A stretch of 57,914 bases of DNA from CALLPQ01 sp039819545 (GTDB lineage Bacteria > Pseudomonadota > Alphaproteobacteria > Caulobacterales > Parvularculaceae), in the NCBI GenBank assembly GCA_039819545.1, contig JBCBRS010000016.1, positions 1-57,914 on the forward strand, written 5' to 3'. Positions 8,989-18,222 of this stretch are shown piece after piece (position 1 is the stretch's first letter; each line of letters opens with the position of its first letter). Under the pieces are notes generated by a model that had not been told where the DNA came from, searched no databases, and saw only the letters and a program-made list of their open reading frames with translations. The position numbers and the translations under genes are program-made.

Positions 8989-9890
8989 CCGATACGGTCC
9001 GACTGGTGGAGGTGGGCGCGCGCGACGGTTTGCAAAATGAAAAACAGACCATCGACCCATCGATCAAAATCGATCTGATCAACCGATTGTCAGGGTGCGG
9101 TCTTTCGATCATTGAGGCCGGGGCCTTTGTCTCGCCCAAATGGGTGCCGCAAATGGCGGCCTCAGACACGGTTTTCACCGGCATAGAACGGCGCGCGAGC
9201 GTCAGCTATCCGGTTCTTGTGCCCAATATGCGAGGCTTTGAGGCGGCGGCTGCGGTCGGCGCCGAGGAGGTCGCAGTCTTCACCGCTGCCTCCGAGACCT
9301 TCAGTCAGAAAAACACCAACGCGAGCATTGATGAGACCTTTGACCGGTTTGCCCCGGTCATCCGTGCCGCGATGGACCAGCGCATCACCGTGCGCGGGTA
9401 TGTTTCCTGTGTTCTTGGCTGTCCGTTTGAAGGCGATATTGATGCGGACGCCGTGGCGCGCGTCGCGGGGCGGTTGTTTGATCTTGGTTGCTACGAGATT
9501 TCGCTCGGCGATACCATCGGGGTTGGTACTTTTGGCGGTGTGCGCACCATGCTGGATCGCGTGACACGCACGGTGCCGGCGGCGAACCTTGCCGGGCATT
9601 TTCACGATACCTACGGTCAGGCGCTTGCCAATATTCTTGCCGCGCTCGATAGCGGTGTGCGGGTTTTTGATAGCTCCGTATCCGGGCTAGGCGGTTGCCC
9701 TTACGCGCCGGGGGCCAGCGGGAATGTGGCAACGGAAGATGTTGTTTACATGCTGGAGAATGCCGGGATGGCGACCGGTGTGGATCTTGGCGCGCTGATG
9801 ACCGTGAGCCGCTGGATCTCTGAAACCCTGGGCCGTGAGCCGCAATCGCGCGTGACGCGGGCGTGCGCCGCGCATGAGGCTCATCGGTAA
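8985..9890 (+). CDS. mvaB: hydroxymethylglutaryl-CoA lyase
   Basis: Cleaves (S)-HMG-CoA to acetyl-CoA and acetoacetate, the last step of leucine catabolism. About 301 residues, standard for the bacterial enzyme. Visible motifs are the N-terminal VEVGARDGLQNE with the metal-binding aspartate, SLGDTIGVGTFGGVRTM, the metal ligands in GHFHDTYGQALAN, and the family signature SVSGLGGCPYAPGASGN with the catalytic cysteine. The ATG overlaps the liuC stop by four bases. A membrane protein gene with its own ribosome-binding site follows 26 bases later and may belong to the same transcript. Confidence 0.95.
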   Translation: MTDTVRLVEVGARDGLQNEKQTIDPSIKIDLINRLSGCGLSIIEAGAFVSPKWVPQMAASDTVFTGIERRASVSYPVLVPNMRGFEAAAAVGAEEVAVFTAASETFSQKNTNASIDETFDRFAPVIRAAMDQRITVRGYVSCVLGCPFEGDIDADAVARVAGRLFDLGCYEISLGDTIGVGTFGGVRTMLDRVTRTVPAANLAGHFHDTYGQALANILAALDSGVRVFDSSVSGLGGCPYAPGASGNVATEDVVYMLENAGMATGVDLGALMTVSRWISETLGREPQSRVTRACAAHEAHR

Positions 9891-9916
9891 ATTGAACGAT
9901 CTAAGGGAGGACGCCT

Positions 9917-10267
9917 GTGGACCAAAGTCTGATCACGCTGGCACTGCTTGCGGTTGCCGGGACCACGGGCGCCATCATGGGCCTACGGCTTTTTCATCAA
10001 AAACCATCGCCCGTGGTCATGGCGGTTTTGCATGCGCTTTTTGTAATCGCCGGGCTTTTCTCGCTCGCCAGCATTCTGGCGGGCGGCACCGGCGGCAATC
10101 CTCTGCCCGCTATCGCCCTTGGTCTTTACATCATCGCGGCCATTGGCGGGTTTATGCTGATGTCGTCGCGATTCACCGAAACCTGGCCAAAACGCTGGGT
10201 CATTGCCAGCCATGGCGGGTTTGCCGCCCTTGGCACCACACTGGTGGCGATTTACGCGCTCGGCTGA
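9917..10267 (+). CDS. small integral membrane protein of unknown function
   Basis: About 116 residues forming four hydrophobic helices with very short loops (for example LITLALLAVAGTTGAIMGL, VVMAVLHALFVIAGLFSLA, LPAIALGLYIIAAIGGFML, WVIASHGGFAALGTTLVAIY). The start is GTG 9917, chosen because AGGGAGG at 9904-9910 lies six bases upstream, an excellent ribosome-binding site. It follows the HMG-CoA lyase gene by 26 bases. I do not recognise a named family and no catalytic motif is apparent. Confidence 0.8.
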   Translation: MDQSLITLALLAVAGTTGAIMGLRLFHQKPSPVVMAVLHALFVIAGLFSLASILAGGTGGNPLPAIALGLYIIAAIGGFMLMSSRFTETWPKRWVIASHGGFAALGTTLVAIYALG

Positions 10268-10300
10268 TCGGATTGCCCAATCGCGGACATCGCTTGTTTT

Positions 10301-10313
10301 GTGATAGTATCAC
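10301..10313. promoter_or_regulatory. perfect palindrome, candidate operator
   Basis: GTGATAGTATCAC is a perfect inverted repeat (six bases, one central base) flanked by T-rich and A-rich sequence that extends the symmetry. It lies 98 bases ahead of the Fur/Zur-like ORF at 10412, in a non-coding gap. Size and position suit a dimeric repressor site, perhaps autoregulatory, but the binding protein is unknown. Confidence 0.45.
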
Positions 10314-10411
10314 GAAACCGGCCATGCAATTTTCCAGCGTGGTCGTAGAGGCGTTGCCCTTATCCGCCGATCTGACCTCTGTTTGGTGAAGATTGTCCCT
10401 TTTACCGCATC

Positions 10412-10696
10412 ATGCCTTCTGTCTGGCCACGGCGGCGTTTATTCGCATTCTCCGCCGTCGTGGCCGCGCGCGGGCTGGTGCGCAAGATTTCAAATCTCAA
10501 TGCCTTTGTCGCGGTGGACCACACCAAGCAGCCGGTTCCGTCAGCCTTTCTGATCTGCCGCGAATGCCACCGGGTTCGCCAGATCGACGTGCCCAAAGAT
10601 CAGGTCAGTTCGCTGTTTGCTCATTCGGCGCTGAACGAGGAAGACATCTTCCTCGAAGCCTTCGCCGACTGCAGCACCATGGCAACGGCATCGTGA
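10412..10696 (+). pseudogene. truncated Fur/Zur-family regulator-like ORF
   Basis: About 94 residues. From about residue 20 on it resembles the dimerisation half of zinc-uptake regulators: ARGLVRKISNLNAFVAVDH, then FLICRECHRV with the first CxxC zinc site, then an acidic strand ending EAFADCSTMA where the family has a second CxxC. The normal N-terminal winged-helix DNA-binding domain (about 60 residues) is absent; only 20 poorly conserved residues precede the match and there is an in-frame stop at 10373. The histidine cluster after NAFVA and one cysteine of the second pair are also lost. This may be a decayed Zur or a domain-only protein. The palindrome upstream and the terminator downstream suggest it is still transcribed. 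Confidence 0.5.
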
Positions 10697-10737
10697 GCGT
10701 GAGCCTTTGCGTGAGCGGTACAGCCGGGTAGCGCACG

Positions 10738-10771
10738 ATGGTGCGACCCGGTTTGCACCATTATTTTTTTT
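10738..10771 (+). terminator. rho-independent terminator behind the Fur/Zur-like ORF
   Basis: ATGGTGC at 10738-10744 pairs perfectly with GCACCAT at 10755-10761 around a ten-base loop, followed by an uninterrupted T-rich tract. It reads for plus-strand transcripts and overlaps the last codons of aspS on the other strand. Confidence 0.75.
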
Positions 10772-12557
10772 CGGTAATCGGCATGACCACTTTCAGGTGG
10801 ATGTCTTTGAGTTGCTGCGCGTCCGCCTCGATTGGCGCGCCGAGCAACAAATCCTCGCCCTGCTGGTTGAGGGGGAACATGGTCACTTCACGGATGTTTT
10901 CCTGATCCGCGAGGAGCATGACAATCCGGTCGACGCCAAGTGCACACCCCCCGTGCGGCGGCGCGCCATATTTGAAAGCATTCAGCATACCGCCGAATTT
11001 GGCCTCCACCACATCGGGGCCATAGCCCGCCACATCAAAGGCCTTGACCATAATATCCGCCCGGTGGTTCCGGATCGCGCCCGACCCCAATTCGTAGCCA
11101 TTACAGACAAGATCATATTGGTAGGCTTTGATGGCGAGGTAGTCGTCATCGCTCTGCGCCGCGTCCAACGCTTCCAGTCCGCCCTGCGGCATGGAAAACG
11201 GGTTGTGCCCGAACTCTACTTTTTTGTTTTCCTCATCCCATTCATACATGGGGAAATCGATGATCCAGCACAGCTCAAACGCATCCTTGTCAGCCAGACC
11301 CAATTCATCGGCAATGACGTTGCGCGCCTGACCGGCCACGCTGAGGAATTCTGAAGGTTTCCCGGCCAGGAAAAACGCGGCGTCCCCAGCCTTCAGGCCC
11401 AGTTGGTCCTGGACGGCCTTGGCGCGTTCTGGCCCGATATTCTTGGCGAGCGGGCCCTTCACCTCATCCTCGGCAAAAATCATATAGCCCATCCCCGGCA
11501 GGCCCTGTTTCTGGGCCCAGCCATTCATCCGATCACAGAACGCCCGGCTACCGCCCGTGGGTGCAGGGATCGCGCGAATTTCATTGGCGGGGTCAGCCTC
11601 CAGAATCTGCGCGAAGATCTTGAAGCCCGAACCCCGGAAATGGTCAGAGACGACCTGCATCTCAATGGGGTTGCGCAGGTCCGGCTTGTCCGAGCCATAT
11701 TTCAGCAAAGCCTCATGGTACGGAATTTCCCGGAACGGATAGCTGGAGACCTTGCGATCCCCTGCGTGGGCCTTGAAGACGGTTTCGGTCACCGGGCCCA
11801 CGGCGTCAAACACGTCCTGACGCTCCACAAAACTCATCTCCAGATCAAGCTGATAAAAATCACCAGCCGACCGGTCCGCGCGGGCATCCTCATCGCGGAA
11901 ACACGGTGCAATCTGATAGTAGCGGTCAAATCCGGACACCATGATCAATTGCTTGAAGATCTGCGGCGCCTGCGGCAGGGCGTAAAACTTGCCCGGGTGC
12001 AGGCGCGAGGGCACGAGAAAATCGCGCGCACCCTCGGGCGAGGACGCGGTCAAAATCGGTGTCTGAAAGTCCGTAAACCCCCGATCTTCCATCGCCCGGC
12101 GGATGTGACCGACGACGCGCGAGCGCAGCATGATATTGTTGTGCAAGGTCTCCCGGCGCAGATCGAGATAGCGATAGCGCATGCGTACATCTTCCGGGTA
12201 ATCGGGCTCGGCAAAAACCGGCAGCGGCAATTCCTCGGCGGCGGACATCACCTCAAAGCCCGTGATCCGCACCTCAATCTCGCCACTGGGCAGGTTGGGG
12301 TTAATCGCCTCGGCGTCGCGGGCCACCACGGTGCCCTCCACCCGGATCACGCTTTCCTGGCGCACGCGTTCAACCTCGCCAAAAAAACTGGCCTCCGGCT
12401 CCACCACCAGCTGGGTCAGACCGTAATGATCGCGCAGGTCAATAAACAAAAGCCCGCCATGGTCCCGCTTGCGGTGCACCCAGCCGGAAAGCCGGACGGA
12501 AGCGTCCACATCAGCGGCGCGAAGATCACCACAGGTGTGGCTGCGATAGGCATGCAT
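10761..12557 (-). CDS. aspS: aspartate--tRNA ligase
   Basis: Class II aminoacyl-tRNA synthetase that charges tRNA-Asp. It has about 598 residues: an N-terminal OB-fold anticodon-binding domain (HAYRSHTCGDLRAADVD..VRLSGWVHRKRDHGG), the catalytic core with motif 2 (CFRDEDARADR) and motif 3 (GGCALGVDRIVMLL), and the bacterial insertion domain between them. The start at 12557 is preferred over the longer open frame because a GGAGAG ribosome-binding site lies just upstream and the protein then begins at the family N-terminus. The gene is divergent from rnd, a neighbour often seen in alphaproteobacteria. Whether it also charges tRNA-Asn cannot be settled from this window. Confidence 0.97.
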   Translation of the reverse strand: MHAYRSHTCGDLRAADVDASVRLSGWVHRKRDHGGLLFIDLRDHYGLTQLVVEPEASFFGEVERVRQESVIRVEGTVVARDAEAINPNLPSGEIEVRITGFEVMSAAEELPLPVFAEPDYPEDVRMRYRYLDLRRETLHNNIMLRSRVVGHIRRAMEDRGFTDFQTPILTASSPEGARDFLVPSRLHPGKFYALPQAPQIFKQLIMVSGFDRYYQIAPCFRDEDARADRSAGDFYQLDLEMSFVERQDVFDAVGPVTETVFKAHAGDRKVSSYPFREIPYHEALLKYGSDKPDLRNPIEMQVVSDHFRGSGFKIFAQILEADPANEIRAIPAPTGGSRAFCDRMNGWAQKQGLPGMGYMIFAEDEVKGPLAKNIGPERAKAVQDQLGLKAGDAAFFLAGKPSEFLSVAGQARNVIADELGLADKDAFELCWIIDFPMYEWDEENKKVEFGHNPFSMPQGGLEALDAAQSDDDYLAIKAYQYDLVCNGYELGSGAIRNHRADIMVKAFDVAGYGPDVVEAKFGGMLNAFKYGAPPHGGCALGVDRIVMLLADQENIREVTMFPLNQQGEDLLLGAPIEADAQQLKDIHLKVVMPITEKK

Positions 12558-12829
12558 AAGGTCTCTCCAGAGCGGGAAAAAAGGCGGCGTAGCAGGATAG
12601 CCCCGGGTGCTCGCCCGCACGAGCCCGGTTGTCAAGTACCGGGGGGATAGATCTCCACGCAGGCCACGGGAGACCTATGCTGAGGCGCCAGGGGAAGGAA
12701 GGCTGCCCCATCACCATGCTCTTTCAGTGTGAGGATTTTATCGAGCCGCCGGTCCGATGCCCACCTGCGGTTATGGGGTTTTGGCACCGCTCGTGACTTG
12801 GCCGCTATAGCCTGCTAGCCTTTGTGGCT

Positions 12830-14029
12830 ATGCTTTTGATAACACAACAAAAATCCCTTGAAACGTTTTGCGCCGATCTGGCGCGGTGCCCGTTTATTGC
12901 GGTTGATACCGAGTTTATGCGGGAGAAGACCTATTGGCCGATCCTGTGCCTGATCCAGGCGGCGGGCGCGGACCCGGACGGCACGGCCATTGAGGGCATG
13001 ATCGATCCGCTTGCCGAGGGGCTTGACCTGGCGCCGTTTCATGCGCTGCTGGCCGATCCGGCAATCGTCAAAGTATTCCACGCGGCGCGCCAGGACGTTG
13101 AGATTTTTTACAATCTGACCCAGACGGTTCCTGCGCCGCTGTTTGATAGTCAGGTGGCGGCCATGGCCTGCGGCTTTGGGGACCAGATTGGGTATGAGCC
13201 GCTCATGCGCGAATTGCTGGGGGCACAGATTGACAAGGGCTCGCGTTTTACCGACTGGTCGCGCCGCCCGCTGACCGAGGCGCAACTGAAATATGCGCTG
13301 AGCGATGTGACCCATCTGCGCGAGGCCTACCCTAAGCTTGTCGACAAGCTGACAAAGGATGGGCGTGACCATTGGGTCCGCGAGGAAATGGAAGCCTTGC
13401 TGGACCCGCAGCTTTATTTCATTGAGCCGGAACAGGCCTGGCAGCGCCTGAAGCTGCGCAATATCCGGCCCAAGGAGTTGGGCCCGCTGGTCAAGCTTGC
13501 CGAGTGGCGCGAGCGCGAGGCGCAACACCGCAATGTGCCGCGCAGCCGCATCTTGAAAGATGACGGCCTTTACGAGGTTGCGCGCCTGCGCCCCACCAGC
13601 CGGGAAGATTTATCCAAAGCCCGATCGATCCCAAAAGGCTTTGAACGCTCCGATGCGGGCAGCGCTATCCTCGCAGCAATTGCCGAGGGTAAGGCCGCCC
13701 CCATGGATAGCCTGCCGACTATCGAGCGCAATGAACGCAAAGCCCCGCCACCAGCCGATGTACTCGATTTGCTCCGTGTCCTGTTAAAGACCCAATGTGA
13801 AAGCTATGGCGTTGCGCCAAAACTGATCGCAACTGCCAGCGATCTGGAGGCCATTGCCCGGATCACCCCTAAACAGATTGATGAAGATCGCCTACCCAAA
13901 CTGCCAGCCCTGCAGGGGTGGCGTCATGATGTGTTTGGCCAGCATGCCCTTGCGCTCAAGCAGGGGCGTCTTGCGCTGCGCCTTCATAAAGGGCGTGTGC
14001 AGATTATACCGCATGAGGAGCAGGCATAA
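12830..14029 (+). CDS. rnd: ribonuclease D
   Basis: 3'-5' exoribonuclease that trims tRNA and other small RNA precursors. About 399 residues. The DEDD-type exonuclease domain begins FIAVDTEFMREKTYWP (metal-binding DxE) and continues with FHAARQDVEIFY and YALSDVTHL, the last supplying the Y..D pair of DEDDy enzymes. A C-terminal HRDC-like region follows (about residues 205-290). ATG 12830 gives the usual MLLITQ-type start; an in-frame GTG six bases upstream is an alternative. It converges on ppx with a four-base gap and no obvious terminator between them. Confidence 0.95.
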   Translation: MLLITQQKSLETFCADLARCPFIAVDTEFMREKTYWPILCLIQAAGADPDGTAIEGMIDPLAEGLDLAPFHALLADPAIVKVFHAARQDVEIFYNLTQTVPAPLFDSQVAAMACGFGDQIGYEPLMRELLGAQIDKGSRFTDWSRRPLTEAQLKYALSDVTHLREAYPKLVDKLTKDGRDHWVREEMEALLDPQLYFIEPEQAWQRLKLRNIRPKELGPLVKLAEWREREAQHRNVPRSRILKDDGLYEVARLRPTSREDLSKARSIPKGFERSDAGSAILAAIAEGKAAPMDSLPTIERNERKAPPPADVLDLLRVLLKTQCESYGVAPKLIATASDLEAIARITPKQIDEDRLPKLPALQGWRHDVFGQHALALKQGRLALRLHKGRVQIIPHEEQA

Positions 14030-14033
14030 AGGG

Positions 14034-15545
14034 TCAGGATTTTTCCGTCTTGAAGCCTGGTTTCAGGTCCATGCGTGTGGCGAGCGACGAGAGCCGTTTC
14101 AGGGGTAAATCCCCCATTAACGCGGCCTTTTCTTCAGGGACGGTGAAGACAATTTGGCTATCGGTTTGTTTCAGCGTACACCCATTAAGCGGCAACGCAG
14201 ATTTCGGGGAGAAGTCCGCCAGAAACCGGATCGCGAGACCCAGCGTTTCGGCCCAATCCACTTGTGCCCGCGACAAAAGCTTGACCGCTCTCGCATCAGG
14301 CGCCTTTGCCGAGCGCCCCTCATACCGCCGGTAGAGGGCAAGGCCCGCCATGATCCTGTCATCGTGAGAAAGCCCAACAATGGGCAGGCCAAGGGCCATG
14401 TCAAACGCCTGACGCCCGCGGTGCGACGGGTGCATGTAGGCCGCTAAATCCATCAGAAGGCAGATCATCATTTGCAAGCGGCGATGCGCTTCATCCGTTG
14501 GCGGAAATATATCGGCAATGATCGGGATGATTGCCTGACCCAACGCCGGGGTTGGCGCAAAACGCCGCGCCAGAACGCGGGCAAAGGCGATCACCGGGTC
14601 AAGCGCCTGGACCTTTTTTGACAGGCCCGTATACAAAACCCCCTCACGCACCCCCCCGGCAGAGATGACGACGGCTTTGACCTTAAAGGTTTGTACAATT
14701 CGGCGCAGCACAAGCGCCGCGTAGGGCAGCGTATCAAGACGCCGGCGGGAGATGCCATCCATAGTCTGCAAGGATTGTCGGCTTTGCTTTTCAATCAGCT
14801 CACAGAGTTCTATGACCTCGGTTGCCGTCATGGTGTAATGGTGGAGCACCGACAGCGGATATTCACGCAACGCCATATGCATTCGTGCAATGGTACGCCA
14901 CGCCCCGCCCACCGCGTAAAAAACATCCGTTGACGCCTCATCAAGCCAGGCTGCCTTGGCCAACGCCTTTTTGACCACGCCGTTTGAGGCCCGCAAGTCT
15001 GACCCGGTCTGTTTCATCAACTGAAACGGGCCAACTTTCAGGCTGCCCATGCCCTCCAGTTCGCCCCTTTGCAGGCCAATAAGCTCAAGGCTCCCCCCGC
15101 CAAGGTCGCCCGCAAATCCGTGGGCGGCGGGGATCAGCGAAAGAACGCCGTTGGCGGCAAGCTCTGCCTCCCGTTTGCCGGACAGGAGGCTGATTACAAA
15201 CCCCATCTTTTGCACCGCCGCCACAAAGCTATCGCCATCGCGGGCGTCGCGCACCGCCGCTGTGGCGATGACCTCTGTGGGCGGATTATCGTGGGCCTCC
15301 AGCAAGGCGGCAAACCGCTCAATCACCCGCAGGGCCTCGGCGCGCGCCTTGGGGTTCAGATCACCTTCGGCGGTCATGTCGCGGCCAAGACCGCAGAGCG
15401 ACTTTTCATTCAGAATGGGCAGCGGCGAGCGCGCCGGCCCATTGAAAAGGACAAGCCGCACTGAGTTTGAGCCAATATCAATGACCGCCCGGCGGGTTTC
15501 CCCCAAGGGAAGAGACAATTGATCGGCGAGGGAGGGGGTACTCAC
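14034..15545 (-). CDS. ppx: exopolyphosphatase, Ppx/GppA family
   Basis: Hydrolyses terminal phosphates from inorganic polyphosphate, and family members may also hydrolyse pppGpp. About 503 residues. The ASKHA-fold phosphate loop AVIDIGSNSVRLVLFNG is at residues 20-36, the second phosphate-binding loop GDLGGGSLEL near 150, and a helical HD-like C-terminal domain covers roughly the last 190 residues. The start codon is GTG. It lies downstream of ppk on the same strand with a 140-base gap, so synthesis and breakdown of polyphosphate are encoded together. Whether the two share a transcript cannot be read from the gap. Confidence 0.93.
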   Translation of the reverse strand: MSTPSLADQLSLPLGETRRAVIDIGSNSVRLVLFNGPARSPLPILNEKSLCGLGRDMTAEGDLNPKARAEALRVIERFAALLEAHDNPPTEVIATAAVRDARDGDSFVAAVQKMGFVISLLSGKREAELAANGVLSLIPAAHGFAGDLGGGSLELIGLQRGELEGMGSLKVGPFQLMKQTGSDLRASNGVVKKALAKAAWLDEASTDVFYAVGGAWRTIARMHMALREYPLSVLHHYTMTATEVIELCELIEKQSRQSLQTMDGISRRRLDTLPYAALVLRRIVQTFKVKAVVISAGGVREGVLYTGLSKKVQALDPVIAFARVLARRFAPTPALGQAIIPIIADIFPPTDEAHRRLQMMICLLMDLAAYMHPSHRGRQAFDMALGLPIVGLSHDDRIMAGLALYRRYEGRSAKAPDARAVKLLSRAQVDWAETLGLAIRFLADFSPKSALPLNGCTLKQTDSQIVFTVPEEKAALMGDLPLKRLSSLATRMDLKPGFKTEKS

Positions 15546-15685
15546 TATCGCGCGCCACCCGGCAGCATGGGCCGCTCAAAAACCGATGGCGTTGGCCGAC
15601 CGTGCATCATGCGCTGATCTTGATCCCTGTATTGCCCCAATCCCTGACCCGATCCTTAAAATGATTTGCAAGGCCCCGCAAAACC

Positions 15686-18124
15686 TCATGCTGGTTTTTC
15701 CGGCACCCTGTCGGTGCTGGCAATATGGGGATTGGGCGTTAATTCCGCCGGGGCGTTATAGCGGATAGCCTCCCCGCGCCCGGACAGGCTTGCATTGGTC
15801 ATCAGATAGGTGTGCGCGTTAAAGCCCACCACATCGTCCGGCACCTGCACCCGCGTGTGGGAGCCATCGGCATTGAGCCGCCAGCTTTGTTGTTCATCAT
15901 TCAGGTTCGCCACCATCACCTGATCAAGGATCTGGTTGTGTACCGTGGGATTTTCAATGGGGCAAAATACCTCCACACGGCGGTTCAGATTCCGCGGCAT
16001 CAGATCAGCGGACGAGATAAAGATCTTCGCCTGATCGCTGGGCAGCGCCTTGCCATTGCCAAAACAATAGATGCGCGAATGCTCCAGAAACCGGCCAATG
16101 ATAGACTTTACACGGATGTTTTCTGAAAGACCGCGCACACCGGGGCGCAGACAGCAAATACCGCGCACCACCAGATCAATCTGCACGCCAGCAGCGCTCG
16201 CCTCATAAAGCTTGTCGATCAGCGGGCCATCGACCAGCGAGTTCATCTTTGCCCAGATTGCCGCTGGCCGTCCGGCCCGGGCATGGGTGATTTCCGCGTC
16301 GATTAGCTCAACAATATGGCGGCGCGCGCTGATCGGTGCCACGGCGAATTTTTCAAAGTGATCGGGTGTGGCGTAACCGGTCACATAGTTGAAGACCTTT
16401 GCCGCATCCCGAGCGATGGCCGGGTCACAGGTAAACAGCGACATGTCCGTATAAATACGGGCTGTTACGGGGTGATAGTTACCGGTACCCACATGCACAT
16501 AGGTGCGCGTGTCTTCCCCCTCCTGTCGGACCACATAGGAAAGCTTGGCATGGGTTTTATAGTCAAAAAATCCGTAAACGACACTGACACCCGAGCGCTC
16601 CAACTCGCGTGCCAGCTGGATGTTCGCTTCTTCGTCAAACCGCGCCTTGAGTTCAATCAGGGCGGTGACATTCTTTCCCGCCTCAGCCGCCTCAATCAGG
16701 GCATCAACGATTGGCGATTGCCGTGATGTTCTGTACACGGTTTGTTTAATCGCCAGCACGTCGGGGTCACGGGCCGCTTGTTTGAGGAATTGCACCACCA
16801 CATCGAAACTCTCATAGGGGTGATGGATCACGATATCTTTAGCCCGGATCGCCGCAAAGCAATCGCCGCCATGTTCGCGGATACGCTCGGGGAAACGCGG
16901 CTCATAGGGCGCAAACTGCAGGTCGAGGCGGTCTTTGGGGATCAGGCCGCTGATCTGCGCAAGCCCCAACAAGCCATCAACCATGACCATGATTTTTGGC
17001 GCCACATCCAGCCGGTCACAGAATAACGCTTTCATGTGGTCAGGGGTGCGCGCGTCAACCTTAATCCGGATCACATCACCCCGGCGGCGACGCTGCAGCA
17101 TGCTTTCGAAAACACGCACGAGATCTTCGGCCTCTTCTTCCAGCTCCACGTCGGAATCACGCAGTATACGGAATGCGCCCTGCCCGATAATCTCATGGTG
17201 CGGAAAAACGTGGTGGAGAAACGTGGCGATTGTGTCTTCCAGCGATACGAACCGCACATCGCGGCGGCGACTTTCGCCTGTGGTGGAACTATCCCCGCCG
17301 CCGAGCCGATCACCGGGTAGACGTAAAAACCGGCCAACCTTGATGGGCACGGGCAACAGCGTCGTCATGGTTTCGCCATTGCGGTGTTTCAGATCAAAGC
17401 AAAGAACGAAGCCAAGATTGGGAATAAACGGAAAGGGATGGGCGGGATCGAGCGTCAGCGGTGTCAGGATCGGGAAGATGTTTTTCAGGAACTCTGCTTC
17501 GAGCCAGCTGCGCTCCTCGGGAAACATGTCTTCGGGTTGGACAAGCGTAACCCCGGCGTCCGAGATCAACGGTCGCAAATCGCGCCAGCACCGCTGCTGC
17601 TCGCCCATCAGTTTTTTCGCTTCCCCATCAATGAGATCAAGCTGTTGTTGGGGGGTGAGGCCTTCCTGCGTGATGACATTGACGCCCTCGCGCACCTGAC
17701 CGTGCAGGCCAGCAACCCGCACCATAAAAAATTCGTCGAGATTGCTACCGGAAATTGACAAAAAGCGCAGCCGCTCCAGCACCGGGTGGGCCGGGTTCAT
17801 AGCCTCTTCCAGGACGCGTGCATTAAAGGCGAGCCATGAAAGCTCCCGATTGAAAAACCGATCCGGCGAATCAAGCGCGATGGTCAGCGGCGGGCCCTGA
17901 TCGGCGGTCAGCGCATCGAGGAGATCGGTTTCCGGCGACGCGGGCTTGGCGTGTGCTTTACCGGCTTTCGCATGATCAGCTTTTGAGGCGGCAGCTTTAG
18001 AAGCGGCGGGTGTCGTCCCCTTGCCCGATACCGCGCCCCGATCGGCGCCAGAGCCCGAACCGGTGGGGTCACCAGACGGGTGCTGGCGACCATTTGTGCT
18101 GCCGTTTGTGTTCTGCGTATCCAT
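15686..18124 (-). CDS. ppk: polyphosphate kinase 1
   Basis: Reversibly transfers the gamma-phosphate of ATP onto polyphosphate. The catalytic part starts at DRFFNRELSWLAFNARVL and contains the phosphohistidine motif FFDYKTHAKLSYV, the second conserved histidine region YVHVGTGNYHP, and C-terminal PLD-like arginine motifs (KIFISSADLMPRNLNRRVE). Total length is about 812 residues, longer than the usual 690 or so, because of an N-terminal extension of about 88 residues rich in Gly, Ser, Ala and Lys. The start at 18124 has an AAGGA site upstream; a GTG start seven codons earlier is possible. It sits between hdaA and ppx. Confidence 0.95.
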   Translation of the reverse strand: MDTQNTNGSTNGRQHPSGDPTGSGSGADRGAVSGKGTTPAASKAAASKADHAKAGKAHAKPASPETDLLDALTADQGPPLTIALDSPDRFFNRELSWLAFNARVLEEAMNPAHPVLERLRFLSISGSNLDEFFMVRVAGLHGQVREGVNVITQEGLTPQQQLDLIDGEAKKLMGEQQRCWRDLRPLISDAGVTLVQPEDMFPEERSWLEAEFLKNIFPILTPLTLDPAHPFPFIPNLGFVLCFDLKHRNGETMTTLLPVPIKVGRFLRLPGDRLGGGDSSTTGESRRRDVRFVSLEDTIATFLHHVFPHHEIIGQGAFRILRDSDVELEEEAEDLVRVFESMLQRRRRGDVIRIKVDARTPDHMKALFCDRLDVAPKIMVMVDGLLGLAQISGLIPKDRLDLQFAPYEPRFPERIREHGGDCFAAIRAKDIVIHHPYESFDVVVQFLKQAARDPDVLAIKQTVYRTSRQSPIVDALIEAAEAGKNVTALIELKARFDEEANIQLARELERSGVSVVYGFFDYKTHAKLSYVVRQEGEDTRTYVHVGTGNYHPVTARIYTDMSLFTCDPAIARDAAKVFNYVTGYATPDHFEKFAVAPISARRHIVELIDAEITHARAGRPAAIWAKMNSLVDGPLIDKLYEASAAGVQIDLVVRGICCLRPGVRGLSENIRVKSIIGRFLEHSRIYCFGNGKALPSDQAKIFISSADLMPRNLNRRVEVFCPIENPTVHNQILDQVMVANLNDEQQSWRLNADGSHTRVQVPDDVVGFNAHTYLMTNASLSGRGEAIRYNAPAELTPNPHIASTDRVPEKPA

Positions 18125-18222
18125 ACCAGGTCCTTTTGCTGCCACACCCGGTATCGCGGCTTACCGTATGGGGGCACCATCATCAGGCTTATCGCGAAAT
18201 TCTTAACCCTTCGCGCGTGCCG

